DNA of 64,000 nucleotides, taken from contig NZ_SJSM01000003.1 in the NCBI RefSeq assembly GCF_004331685.1, positions 248,001 to 312,000 on the forward strand, given 5' to 3'. The translations under genes and the position numbers were made by a program. Source of the stretch: Pedobacter hiemivivus (GTDB lineage: Bacteria; Bacteroidota; Bacteroidia; Sphingobacteriales; Sphingobacteriaceae). Each line of letters starts with the position of its first letter. Position 1 is the stretch's first letter. Below are positions 15,951 through 25,045 of this stretch, piece by piece. The notes under the pieces are model-generated. The model saw nothing but the letters and a program-made list of their open reading frames with translations. It was not told where the DNA came from and did no database searches.

Positions 15951-17355
15951 TCCCGCATTTATCCATGCAATTAGCAAGGAGCAGGCATGGCACTATCGGA
16001 TTTTGCCAAAAGAAAGTAATTCTTCGGGACTGATACTCTTATGTGATGATGACACAGATGTAAGCCAATTAAGCGATGAGTTAGAAGTTGTGCTGGGTAA
16101 AAATATCAGTCTGGAACAGCAGCCTTTGGCCACCATCAGCATGTTGCTCAACAAGCATTACTTAAAAGAAAACGGGCAGCATCAGTTTCAGAAAATAGCA
16201 TTGGCCATTGAGGGGGATGGTTTTTTGAACGACTTGATTCGTGAGGCCAGGGGCTTGAAAAGCAGTGATATTCATATAGAGATTTATGAGGAGAAATGTC
16301 GTGTAAGGATCCGCATAGATGGGATGATGGTGGAGCGTTATGTACTTAAAAAAACAGAGTATCCTGCTTTGATCAATAAGATCAAGATTATGGCGAATCT
16401 GGATATTGCCGAAAAGCGTTTGCCACAGGATGGTCGTATCAATTTTAAAGAAGGTGAAGAAGCTTTTGACATCCGGGTGTCTGTACTGCCTACTTTACAT
16501 GGCGAGAAGGTCGTGCTGCGTTTATTGAACAACAACGCCGCAAATATTGACTTGAATCATGTTGGTTTCTCGGATTTTGATTTGGCCAATTACCTCCAAG
16601 GGGTAAAAAGACCTAATGGGATTATATTAATTAGTGGACCTACCGGATCGGGGAAAACGACGACCCTGTATGCTACGTTGAAATACCTGAACAAAGAAAC
16701 CCGCAATATATTGACCATAGAAGATCCTATTGAATACACTTTACAAGGCATTAATCAGGTTCAGTTAAAGGAAAGCATTGGGCTTACTTTTGCTGCGGCA
16801 TTGCGCACCTTTTTAAGGCAGGATCCGGATGTGATTATGGTGGGGGAGATTAGAGATCCTGAGACCGCGAATATGGCTATACGGGCAGCCTTAACTGGTC
16901 ACCTGGTGCTTTCTACAGTGCACACCAACTCGGCTTGGGGAACGGTGTCGCGTTTAATGGATATGGGCATTCCACCGTTTTTAGTGGCAAATACCTTAAA
17001 TACCTCTGTTGCGCAACGTCTGCTACGTTTGCTGTGCAGTAAGTGTAAGGTGCAGGAAGCTTTTGATGTGGTTGCTTATCCTAGACAGTTTAAGCCGTTT
17101 TCGGCGGTTACAGAACATTATGTAGCTAAGGGCTGTGAACATTGTTATTATACAGGATATAGCGGTCGTAAGGCAGTATATGAAGTGATCCCCTTGGATC
17201 AGGAATTAACACATGAAATAAAACAAGGCAACATGTACATTAACCCTTTGCTTGCCGAAAGGGGAATTAAAACTTTGGGTGAAAATGCTTTCGCTCTTTT
17301 TGCTTCGGGTGAGACCACCATAGAAGAAATTTATCCATTATTATTTACAAATTAA
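15925..17355 (+). CDS. gspE: GspE/PilB-type secretion ATPase
   Basis: 476 aa from the ATG at 15925 (ATG at 15928 is also possible; a TTG at 15895 would lie deeper inside the peptidase gene). A short N1 domain covers about residues 1-80. The core has RIDGMMVE, Walker A GPTGSGKTTT at 238-247, an Asp box (ILTIEDPIEY), Walker B-like VIMVGEIRDPETA and a His box (GHLVLSTVHTN). A C-terminal zinc site begins with CSKC at 371-374 and continues with GCEHCYYTGY. The protein would form a cytoplasmic hexamer that powers pseudopilus assembly. It is shorter than PilB (about 560 aa) because the N-terminal region is reduced. gspD starts on its last base. Confidence 0.95.
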   Translation: MMTAGYTFDPAFIHAISKEQAWHYRILPKESNSSGLILLCDDDTDVSQLSDELEVVLGKNISLEQQPLATISMLLNKHYLKENGQHQFQKIALAIEGDGFLNDLIREARGLKSSDIHIEIYEEKCRVRIRIDGMMVERYVLKKTEYPALINKIKIMANLDIAEKRLPQDGRINFKEGEEAFDIRVSVLPTLHGEKVVLRLLNNNAANIDLNHVGFSDFDLANYLQGVKRPNGIILISGPTGSGKTTTLYATLKYLNKETRNILTIEDPIEYTLQGINQVQLKESIGLTFAAALRTFLRQDPDVIMVGEIRDPETANMAIRAALTGHLVLSTVHTNSAWGTVSRLMDMGIPPFLVANTLNTSVAQRLLRLLCSKCKVQEAFDVVAYPRQFKPFSAVTEHYVAKGCEHCYYTGYSGRKAVYEVIPLDQELTHEIKQGNMYINPLLAERGIKTLGENAFALFASGETTIEEIYPLLFTN

Positions 17356-19316
17356 TGAACGCTCAGACCATCAGTTATAAAGGATTAGTGCAAGGTATGA
17401 TCTGTACATTGCTGTTGTTTTTTCAATTTAACGTAGCTATGGCACAAATGCCTACAACTACAGATCGGGTACGGATAGTGGAAGAACGATTGAAGAATCT
17501 GGCCATTACTGTTCCGGGATTAAACCAGAAGGTACAGTTGAATGTATCTAACGTTTCGGCACAGGAGTTTTTACGTGCCCTTGCACAGGCTAACAACCTA
17601 AATATTAATATTGATCCTAGCCTTAATTTTAAGGTCTACAATAATTTTACCAACGAAACGGCGCTGAATGTACTGGTGTTTCTAACTAAGGAATATGGTT
17701 TGGACATCAACCTGGTGGGATCGATTATGTCGGTCACCAAGGTGCAGGAAGTACGACCAGTTGTGCCTATGAAAGAAATTAATGTCCGCTATAACAAGGC
17801 CGACAACTCGCTGAGTGTAGAGTTAAATAGTGATACGCTATCAAAGGTGGCGCGTAAAATTACACAGCTTTCGCAAAAGAATGTGGTAGTGCCCAATGCT
17901 TTGCTTTCTAAAAAAGTGACTGCTTTTTTGTCCGATGCCCCTTTTGAAACGGCCTTAGAAAAAATTGCTTATGCCAACGACTTGAAGCTGGTTAAAACGA
18001 ATGACAATGTGTATGTGTTTGAGGCTTTGGGCGATGGAGAAGAGCTTTACATCAACAGTGAAAAGAATACGGCAATCAGGAGAAATCCTAAACCTTTAAA
18101 TTCGGCAGGTGGGACATCCAATAGTGGTTTTAGATTGTCGAACCGGATTCTTCAAGGGAAAAAGCTTTTGAGTATAGACGCTGTGAATGTGCCTATCATG
18201 GATGTGGTGAAGAATGGGGCACAGGAAATCAATGTCAGCTATTTTCTGTATTCGGATATTAAAGGGAGCATTACCTCTCGGGTAAACGATATCAGCTTTG
18301 ATAATTTATTGGCTTCTATATTTCAGGGCACAGAATATACCTATCGGGTTGAGGATGGTGTTTACCTGATTGGCGACAGAAGGAATGAGGGCTTGCGCAC
18401 ACATAAATTATTGAAGCTTCAAAATCGATCTATTGATACGATTCAGAATATGATCCCTACGGAATGGCGCAAGGGGGTGGAGATCAAGGAATTTAGGGAG
18501 CAGAATACCATCCTTTTATCGGGTTCTGCGCCACAAATAGCAGAAATTGAAGCTTATGTGAAACAGTTGGATAAGCTGGTGCCAATGGTTTTAATAGAAG
18601 TGACGTTAATAGATGTTCGCAAAGGCAAGAGCATTAAGACGGGAATTACGGCTGGAGTATCAGACAGTATTAAAAGAGGAGGAACGGTGTTTCCTGGTTT
18701 AAATTATACTTTTGGTTCGGGTGCGATCAATGATCTGTTGGGCAGGTTAGGGCGGAACAATTCCATCAATATTGGGCGGGTGACTCCTAATTTTTATGTG
18801 ACGCTGAGTGCATTGGAAAACAACAGCAATGTTGAAGTCAGGTCTGTTCCTAAGCTTTCGACTTTAAACGGGCATACGGCTAATCTAAGTATCGGTAGTA
18901 AAAGGTATTATAGCACGAAAACACAGAATGTAATTCCATCATTAACCACCCAGACTGTGGTAACAGAGCAGTTTACGCCAGTGGATGCAAATCTGGAAAT
19001 TAGGATTAAGCCTTTAGTTTCGGGCGATAGTCAGGTGACTTTAAATATTAAGGTTGATATTTCTGACTTTATCGGTGATCCACCTGAAAATGCGCCGCCA
19101 CCAACCTCAACAAGTAAGTTCGAATCGATCGTAAGAGCTAAAAATGAAGATATGATTATTTTGGGTGGCTTGGAACGTACGGAGAGTAGTGAGAGCGGTT
19201 CTGGGGTTCCGATATTATCGAGGATACCAATCTTGAAATGGTTGTTTAGCAGCAAAAGCAAATCGAACAGCAAAGTGGTGACGATCGTATTTATTAAGCC
19301 TACAATCATTTATTAG
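17355..19316 (+). CDS. gspD: GspD/PilQ-type outer-membrane secretin
   Basis: 653 aa with a signal peptide ending VAMAQ (about residue 31). The N-terminal half holds STN/N-domain-like repeats (LNINIDPSLNFKVYNNFT; ALEKIAYANDLKLVKTND; further copy near 285-340). The C-terminal secretin domain runs from about 400 to 650, with VLIEVTLIDVRKGKSIKTGI, the signature VRSVPKLSTLNGHTANLSIG, and the final LGGLERTE...IPILKWLF segment. It should form a gated ring in the outer membrane through which folded substrates or a pilus pass. The N-terminal region is compact and lacks an AMIN domain, so it is closer to GspD than PilQ. Its ATG shares a base with the gspE stop. No pilotin gene is nearby. Confidence 0.92.
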   Translation: MNAQTISYKGLVQGMICTLLLFFQFNVAMAQMPTTTDRVRIVEERLKNLAITVPGLNQKVQLNVSNVSAQEFLRALAQANNLNINIDPSLNFKVYNNFTNETALNVLVFLTKEYGLDINLVGSIMSVTKVQEVRPVVPMKEINVRYNKADNSLSVELNSDTLSKVARKITQLSQKNVVVPNALLSKKVTAFLSDAPFETALEKIAYANDLKLVKTNDNVYVFEALGDGEELYINSEKNTAIRRNPKPLNSAGGTSNSGFRLSNRILQGKKLLSIDAVNVPIMDVVKNGAQEINVSYFLYSDIKGSITSRVNDISFDNLLASIFQGTEYTYRVEDGVYLIGDRRNEGLRTHKLLKLQNRSIDTIQNMIPTEWRKGVEIKEFREQNTILLSGSAPQIAEIEAYVKQLDKLVPMVLIEVTLIDVRKGKSIKTGITAGVSDSIKRGGTVFPGLNYTFGSGAINDLLGRLGRNNSINIGRVTPNFYVTLSALENNSNVEVRSVPKLSTLNGHTANLSIGSKRYYSTKTQNVIPSLTTQTVVTEQFTPVDANLEIRIKPLVSGDSQVTLNIKVDISDFIGDPPENAPPPTSTSKFESIVRAKNEDMIILGGLERTESSESGSGVPILSRIPILKWLFSSKSKSNSKVVTIVFIKPTIIY

Positions 19317-19317
19317 T

Positions 19318-20535
19318 ATGGCTTCGCTGTTGGGTTTACATCATGGTTTTAACAGTTGCGCAGGGGCAGAAGTGCATTTGAAGCAGGATGGCAGCTATGA
19401 TGTAAGGTTATTGAAGTTATCGCTTCGTAAAAAGCTGATCCAAATAGATGGGAAGAAGCGCTATTCGGGTACTTCGGCGAAGATTACCGATTTTGTATTG
19501 GATGAGCCGCTTGCGGTTACTTTGATGGGTAAGGGCGTGTTGATTAAAAAGACGGCAAGGCTAGAGGTGGCTTCTGCGCAAACGCTACAACATCTTTTTC
19601 CGACACTGAAACTGGATGAGTTTTATGTACAGCATTTTCCGGCAGGGGCGCACTCTTTTGTAGCCATTGTGAGAAGGGAAATAGCAGATGCGGTAATGGC
19701 GGTTTTTAAGAAGCAGGGTGCAGAGGTATTGATGTTAAGTTTGGGGCCTTTTGCCACTGATCAGGTGATCCCTCAGTTGAATTCGTATGGTGATACTTTG
19801 AAATTTGATGGGCACCAGGTGGTCCTGAATGAGGCTAAGGAATGGATTGATTATAGTTATGCCGCTGGAACTAATGCTGGTTTTCCGTTGAAGATAGATA
19901 TAGAAACGATTCCTGAGGAATTTTTGCTGGCTTATGCTGCTGCTTTTCAGTTGATTTTACACGATCGTTTGGATGTGGTTGAAGTGGAGGCTGATGCTAT
20001 CAAAGATAGATTGATAGGGCTTTCTGCTAAGTTGAAGTTTAAGCAATATGGCATGGCCATGGTATTTTTCTTTTTCATCCTGCTAATGCTTAATTTTTTT
20101 CTATTGACTGGGTATAATTCGAGCAATGAGGAATTGATGAGTAAGGCAGGGCGGCAGTCGTACATTTTTGAGAACCGGGCAAAGCTAGAACAGGATGTAA
20201 AGGAGAAAGAGGCTTTGGTAAAGAAGTTAGGTTGGAATAAGAGCTATAAGTATGCCTTTTTGTGTGATCAGATTGGTGCTTCTATGCCGAAGGATGTTAC
20301 GCTGGATGAGTTGCATATTAACCCTTTAATTGGAAGTCGTATTGGTTTGATTAAGGAGGCTCCCCTTGAACTAGGGAGCATGAAGATAAAAGGGCAGACG
20401 GGTAGTGTATATGCCATTAATGGCTGGATTTACGAGTTGAAACAAAAGAATTGGGTGAAGGATGTGCAGCTGGAGAAATATACTGCTGATGACCAGCGCG
20501 AGACACAGATGTTTACTATACTTTTAAAATATTAG
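19318..20535 (+). CDS. PilM/PilN-like (GspL-type) inner-membrane platform protein
   Basis: 405 aa. The first 240 residues are cytoplasmic and resemble the degenerate actin-like fold of PilM/GspL. A single membrane helix covers about residues 244-266 (GMAMVFFFFILLMLNFFLLT). A coiled-coil segment (about 275-310) and a small periplasmic domain follow, ending in a ferredoxin-like pattern (GSVYAINGWIYELKQKNWVK) as in PilN. It therefore combines PilM and PilN in one chain, which is the layout of GspL. The role would be to dock GspE to the membrane and couple it to the PilO-like partner encoded 3 nt downstream. Sequence similarity is low, so the assignment rests on topology and gene order. It starts 1 nt after the secretin stop. 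Confidence 0.75.
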   Translation: MASLLGLHHGFNSCAGAEVHLKQDGSYDVRLLKLSLRKKLIQIDGKKRYSGTSAKITDFVLDEPLAVTLMGKGVLIKKTARLEVASAQTLQHLFPTLKLDEFYVQHFPAGAHSFVAIVRREIADAVMAVFKKQGAEVLMLSLGPFATDQVIPQLNSYGDTLKFDGHQVVLNEAKEWIDYSYAAGTNAGFPLKIDIETIPEEFLLAYAAAFQLILHDRLDVVEVEADAIKDRLIGLSAKLKFKQYGMAMVFFFFILLMLNFFLLTGYNSSNEELMSKAGRQSYIFENRAKLEQDVKEKEALVKKLGWNKSYKYAFLCDQIGASMPKDVTLDELHINPLIGSRIGLIKEAPLELGSMKIKGQTGSVYAINGWIYELKQKNWVKDVQLEKYTADDQRETQMFTILLKY

Positions 20536-20538
20536 GCT

Positions 20539-21072
20539 ATGTTGAGTAGGTTAGATCATATTCAGAAAAACAAGTTGTTGCTTCCTCTATTTGTGTTGGG
20601 GCTATTGTTGTGCTGGTTTCTAGCCTTTGATAAAACTTTTGAGGCGGTAAAGCTGAATCGTAAGTTGAAGGAGAAATCGGAAAAGGTTAATGACATTTCT
20701 TTTAATCCAGCTTATGTGCAACAGAAATTAGCTGCATTGAACTTGATACTGAAAAGCTATAAAGTAGATGAGCAATGGAACGATAAATTGTGGATGCAGT
20801 CGTCGGCCATTGCGGCGAAACAGAATGTTTCGGTTGATTTTACATTGGAGAGGCCACCTGTAGAGGTGGATAGCACTTCGGTGGGAAGGTCGCAGTCCTT
20901 GTATTTTTACGGTGGGTTTATACAGCTGGTTAAGTTAGTGGATACGCTGGAGCGTAGTACTGGGATAGGAAAGATTTCTGCGTTGCAGGTAAAGGCGCCA
21001 AAGACGGATGTGGTCGGGGATAGAGGGAAGAAATGCGTGCTGAGGCTGGATTTTAGGGGAAATTTAAAATAG
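20539..21072 (+). CDS. PilO/GspM-like inner-membrane protein
   Basis: 177 aa, bitopic: a short cytoplasmic N-terminus, one membrane helix at about residues 13-31 (LLLPLFVLGLLLCWFLAF), a coiled-coil stretch to about 75, and a periplasmic domain with alternating strand/helix pattern (SLYFYGGFIQLVKLVDTLER) typical of PilO and GspM. It would pair with the GspL-like protein to form the inner-membrane assembly platform. It begins 3 nt after that gene and is followed 5 nt later by an XRE regulator. The family call is structural rather than based on a conserved motif. Confidence 0.7.
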   Translation: MLSRLDHIQKNKLLLPLFVLGLLLCWFLAFDKTFEAVKLNRKLKEKSEKVNDISFNPAYVQQKLAALNLILKSYKVDEQWNDKLWMQSSAIAAKQNVSVDFTLERPPVEVDSTSVGRSQSLYFYGGFIQLVKLVDTLERSTGIGKISALQVKAPKTDVVGDRGKKCVLRLDFRGNLK

Positions 21073-21077
21073 AGCTC

Positions 21078-21299
21078 ATGGAGGAAAAATTTTATTCTGA
21101 ATTAGGTTTAATGATTAGGACAAATAGGCGTTCTAAAAATCTTTCACAGGAGTACATGGCTGCTAAATTGAAAATATCTCAAAACGCTTATAGTAAAATT
21201 GAAGCTGGAAAGTGTAGGTGTTCGGTTTACCGCTTGATAGCTATTCTTAATTTATTGGAAATTTCTCCCCAAGATATGTTAAGTAGGCCGTCACACTAA
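21078..21299 (+). CDS. Small XRE-family HTH regulator
   Basis: 73 aa, essentially one Cro/C1-type helix-turn-helix. LGLMIRTNRRSKNLSQEYMA leads into KLKISQNAYSKIEAGKCRCS, with the Q-x-x-x-A and S-K-I-E-A-G residues of the family, then two closing helices. It begins 5 nt after the PilO-like gene, so it is probably co-transcribed with the secretion operon, and ends 134 nt before RHS module 2. It could control the secretion operon, the RHS module downstream, or both. It has no C-terminal sensor domain. The gene is intact, unlike the XRE fragments at 11973 and 28910. Confidence 0.88.
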   Translation: MEEKFYSELGLMIRTNRRSKNLSQEYMAAKLKISQNAYSKIEAGKCRCSVYRLIAILNLLEISPQDMLSRPSH

Positions 21300-21433
21300 T
21301 ATTAGATTTCATTTATAGCTCTTTACTATACTTTATTCCATTTAGCTATGGTTTAAAACCTCCCGCTATGTGATATTAATTTGTTCTTCTATTAAAGAAC
21401 TTTAGTTTTATTCTGTTTACTAACGCTTGATTT

Positions 21434-24400
21434 ATGAGTAGATTCATTGTTTTTTTTGTATTGTTATTTGTTGGGCTGGAAGAGGCTATAGCCCAACGAC
21501 TAATGGATATGAACAATATACCAGCAACTCCGCAAACTACAGCTCTATTTAAAAGTGTCGCCGCCCCGGTATCGTATTACACTGGACAGCCCGATGTTTC
21601 TATTCCTATATATACCATTTCGCAAGATGGAGTACAAGTGCCTATTAGTATTTCATTTAATACCAGTGGAATATTTGTAAACGAAGAGGCTACAAATGTT
21701 GGAATTGGGGTAAGGTTAAATTGGGGTGGTTCAATTGTTCGAAGTGCTAATGGAAGGCCGGATGAAAGAGGGTTTTTTAACGAGAGTTATAAAATTGGTG
21801 TTTTGAAACAGGATTTGGTGAAAGACTATGCCACCAATACGACTCCTATTCCAGTCGTTTGTTTTCCTTATTGTAATAATCCTAATAGTCTTTTAACTTT
21901 TGGTAATAGAGCGGAGGAATATCACTCTGTGAATACTTATAACGATCCATATAAAACTGGATTAGGGGGGAGGGCAACTGATTTAAGACCAGATGATTTT
22001 TATTACAATTTTCTGGGTAAGAGCGGTCTTTTTAAATTTAATCAACAAGAACGGAAATTTGTGACTTTTCCATTGGATGATATAAGAATAGATCAAACAC
22101 TTATGGATAACAGGATTCAAAAATTTGTAATTACTAAAAGTGATGGTGTTAAAATTACATTAGGGGATGGAGCTACTGAGTCTACTAGAATGTTCGGTGA
22201 TCATTTTGATCAGAGTTGGTTTGTTAAAAAAATCACAACAATTAAAAATAGTACTATCGACTTTTTGTATGTTGATAATGAGTATGGTGTGAAAGGTCTG
22301 TATAGTTCAGAATTAAGGGTTCCATATCTTAATGGGGGAGGGTATATTGGGACAGAAGAGGGGGGGCATATAGCTTATGAAAAACTAATAAATTCGATTA
22401 ATTTCAAAGAAGGGAAATTAGATTTTGTGTATGTAAGGGATCGCTTAGATATAAATGCTACAGCAAATGATGTTAATAATCCTAATGCGGGATTGCCAGC
22501 ACCCAGATTAAGCAAGATTATATTGTCTGATAATAGTAATAATCAAATACGGATTTGGCAGTTTTACCAAAGTTACTTTGTTGGAAATCGACCTTCAGTG
22601 GCTCGAGATCCTATTTTTGACGATCGTTTGAAGTTGGATTCTTTATATGTATTGGACAATGTATCAAACGGCGTTGAAAAGTATAGGTTTGAGTATCACT
22701 CAGATGGTAATATTCCCTCAAAAAGAACGAGCGGGAGAGATCATTGGGGCTATTACAATGGGGCAGATAATAATCAGTCTTTAATTCCTTCGTCGTTGAT
22801 CCCATTAGAGAGCAATCTTACCGGCTTAAATACTTTTAGAGATATTAATTCTGCTACTAAAAAGGTTTTTACGATAAAAAAAATAAAATTCCCCACGGGG
22901 TTTGAGAGGGAGTATAATTTTGAGGATAATAAAGTAAGATGGTATGAATTGTTTTCACAGATGAAAGATCTTTCAAATGACGGCTATGATGTGGTTAAAC
23001 AAGAATTGCTCGTGCGGGGGGAATCGCTTTCAGATTGTTTTCCTACCCCTGACGTAGTTAATTCGAACAACACAGAAAGAACTGTTTATGGGAATGAATT
23101 TACTGTGCAGGATTACAATGATGTATTTCTCGGAGATCCAAGCTTGTTTGTAGAAACTACTTTTATCAATCCTGCAATTACACATTCTCAGTTAAATTTA
23201 TGGGCATATAGTATCGAAATTGGATTAGAGAAAAAATCAGGAGGAGTTTTTAGTCATTATCAAAGTTTGACTTCTGCCAACAGGGATGATTACAGCCGAG
23301 CCAAAGTAAAAGCGAAATTGCCTTTTTTACCTGATGGGGTGTACAGGATTTATGTAAAAATGATTACTCCTCCTTCATATGTGATGAGCACTTGGTACGA
23401 TCAATACGGACATGTTGTAAATTACGGTCATAACACTATTGTTAGGTTATCCTATAGGAATAAAAACTTTAGTGATATACGCGTTGGGGGGCTGAGAATA
23501 AAAGAAATAATAGACCGAGAAAACCAAAGTGAGTATAAGACAACCTATGATTATACTGAAGCGGGTAATTTTTCTTCTGGTCATTTATTTAGTATTCCTC
23601 ATTATAAAGAATACATAGTCTCGATTCAACCAAACTCTAATAGTCCGCAAGGCTGGAGTCCATATTATGGATATCGTATCTGTTCGGAATCAGTATTGCC
23701 GATAACAAAAACGCAAGGCAGTATTGTAGGATATACTAATGTTGTTAAAAGAATAATTGGAGGTTCTGATGAAATTAAGGAAGAATTTTCTTTCAGTTAT
23801 AAGCCAAGTCTTCAGGCTGGATATTTGAAGGAATACTATAAAGAAACTGAACCAAAGCCTTGGCAAAGCGGTAAATTATTATCGAATAAAAAGTACAAAG
23901 GCAATGTTTTGTTGTCTGAAGATACATTCGACTACTATGGGTTAAATAACGAAATAGATAAGGGGAGTGTTGAAGAAATTAATACATCTCTTATTAAAGG
24001 AGCTGTATATGGTTATGCTGGTTTTAATGAAGATAAATGGGATATCGTAATTGACAGAAGGCATGATAATCCAGTTATTAGTTATGGCATAAACCTTTTA
24101 ACGCCTCTATATAGTTTTGATAATGCTTCGACCGTTTATGATGAGGGGGGCAAAGCTAGTGGGTATCCCTATAAAATTGTATCACCTCCAGTAAAGATTC
24201 CTTATTTCAGAATATATTCTGGGTTTGATAAATTAAAAAGTAAAACAACTAATGATTATAACGGTTCAAATATCATTACACAAACTGAGAATTATTATTA
24301 TGAATCACTTCCAGCCTATCAAGGATTAAGTCGGATAGAAAGGTCTAATTCTCTAAATGAGACACTTATTTCAAGATTTTATTACCCTCATGATTTACCA

Positions 24401-25033
24401 ACTGAGCCATTGATGCCGGAATTGATTAGTTCAAATAGAATAGGGGCTCCAGTTAAAACAGAAAGATATAATGGGTTAAAAAAATTACATGAAGAGAAGT
24501 TTGTCTATGCTAAAGATGCCTCAACCTCCAATCTGGTGCTGCCTAAATCAGTTTATGCGGCTAATTTTCCAAATACCCATCCTAACATTACTGACCCACC
24601 AGTGGGACAATTAGAAAGACAGGTTACATATGATAAATTTGATGTAAAAGGTAATCTCGTAGAATATCACAAAGAAAATGAAATTTCTATTTGTTCGATT
24701 TGGAGTTATAATTATCAATATCCGGTAGTAGAAATAAAAAACTTGGATTATGCATCAATCGTAAATTTTTTGGGCGAATCAGCTCTAAACGCTTTTAGCC
24801 TGTCAATGCCTAATAAGGCTAGTATAGACAGTTTTATCAATCCTTTAAAGGTTGCGTTTCCAACTGCTCAAATTTCAACATATACTTTCACGCCTTTAGT
24901 GGGCATGACCAGTGCGACTGATGCCAAGGGTATGATTACTTATTACGAATATGATGGTTTTCAACGTTTAAAGCATATTAAAGATCAGCAAGGGAATATT
25001 GTTAAAAGCTACGAATACCATTATAAACCTTAA
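21434..25033 (+). CDS. Large secreted SpvB/RHS-type partner protein (module 2)
   Basis: 1199 aa with a signal peptide (residues 1-21, ending AIAQ). It is a paralogue of the 1502-aa protein at 3133: both have a VSIPIYTISQDG/IPLLSIGQDG segment, a VPISISFNTSGI/IPISLNYNASGI segment and a GVRLNWGGSIVR/GLGWSLNYGGGIVN segment near the N-terminus, and a DHWGYYNGADN/DYWGYYNGKWS motif in the middle. Unlike its paralogue it keeps a recognisable RHS/YD element at the end (TYYEYDGFQRLKHIKDQQGN). The stop lies 12 nt before the RHS toxin gene, so the two are co-transcribed. It has no toxin tip. A shell or carrier for the RHS protein is the likeliest role by analogy; unproven. Confidence 0.8.
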   Translation: MSRFIVFFVLLFVGLEEAIAQRLMDMNNIPATPQTTALFKSVAAPVSYYTGQPDVSIPIYTISQDGVQVPISISFNTSGIFVNEEATNVGIGVRLNWGGSIVRSANGRPDERGFFNESYKIGVLKQDLVKDYATNTTPIPVVCFPYCNNPNSLLTFGNRAEEYHSVNTYNDPYKTGLGGRATDLRPDDFYYNFLGKSGLFKFNQQERKFVTFPLDDIRIDQTLMDNRIQKFVITKSDGVKITLGDGATESTRMFGDHFDQSWFVKKITTIKNSTIDFLYVDNEYGVKGLYSSELRVPYLNGGGYIGTEEGGHIAYEKLINSINFKEGKLDFVYVRDRLDINATANDVNNPNAGLPAPRLSKIILSDNSNNQIRIWQFYQSYFVGNRPSVARDPIFDDRLKLDSLYVLDNVSNGVEKYRFEYHSDGNIPSKRTSGRDHWGYYNGADNNQSLIPSSLIPLESNLTGLNTFRDINSATKKVFTIKKIKFPTGFEREYNFEDNKVRWYELFSQMKDLSNDGYDVVKQELLVRGESLSDCFPTPDVVNSNNTERTVYGNEFTVQDYNDVFLGDPSLFVETTFINPAITHSQLNLWAYSIEIGLEKKSGGVFSHYQSLTSANRDDYSRAKVKAKLPFLPDGVYRIYVKMITPPSYVMSTWYDQYGHVVNYGHNTIVRLSYRNKNFSDIRVGGLRIKEIIDRENQSEYKTTYDYTEAGNFSSGHLFSIPHYKEYIVSIQPNSNSPQGWSPYYGYRICSESVLPITKTQGSIVGYTNVVKRIIGGSDEIKEEFSFSYKPSLQAGYLKEYYKETEPKPWQSGKLLSNKKYKGNVLLSEDTFDYYGLNNEIDKGSVEEINTSLIKGAVYGYAGFNEDKWDIVIDRRHDNPVISYGINLLTPLYSFDNASTVYDEGGKASGYPYKIVSPPVKIPYFRIYSGFDKLKSKTTNDYNGSNIITQTENYYYESLPAYQGLSRIERSNSLNETLISRFYYPHDLPTEPLMPELISSNRIGAPVKTERYNGLKKLHEEKFVYAKDASTSNLVLPKSVYAANFPNTHPNITDPPVGQLERQVTYDKFDVKGNLVEYHKENEISICSIWSYNYQYPVVEIKNLDYASIVNFLGESALNAFSLSMPNKASIDSFINPLKVAFPTAQISTYTFTPLVGMTSATDAKGMITYYEYDGFQRLKHIKDQQGNIVKSYEYHYKP

Positions 25034-25045
25034 ACGCGCGCTCTT

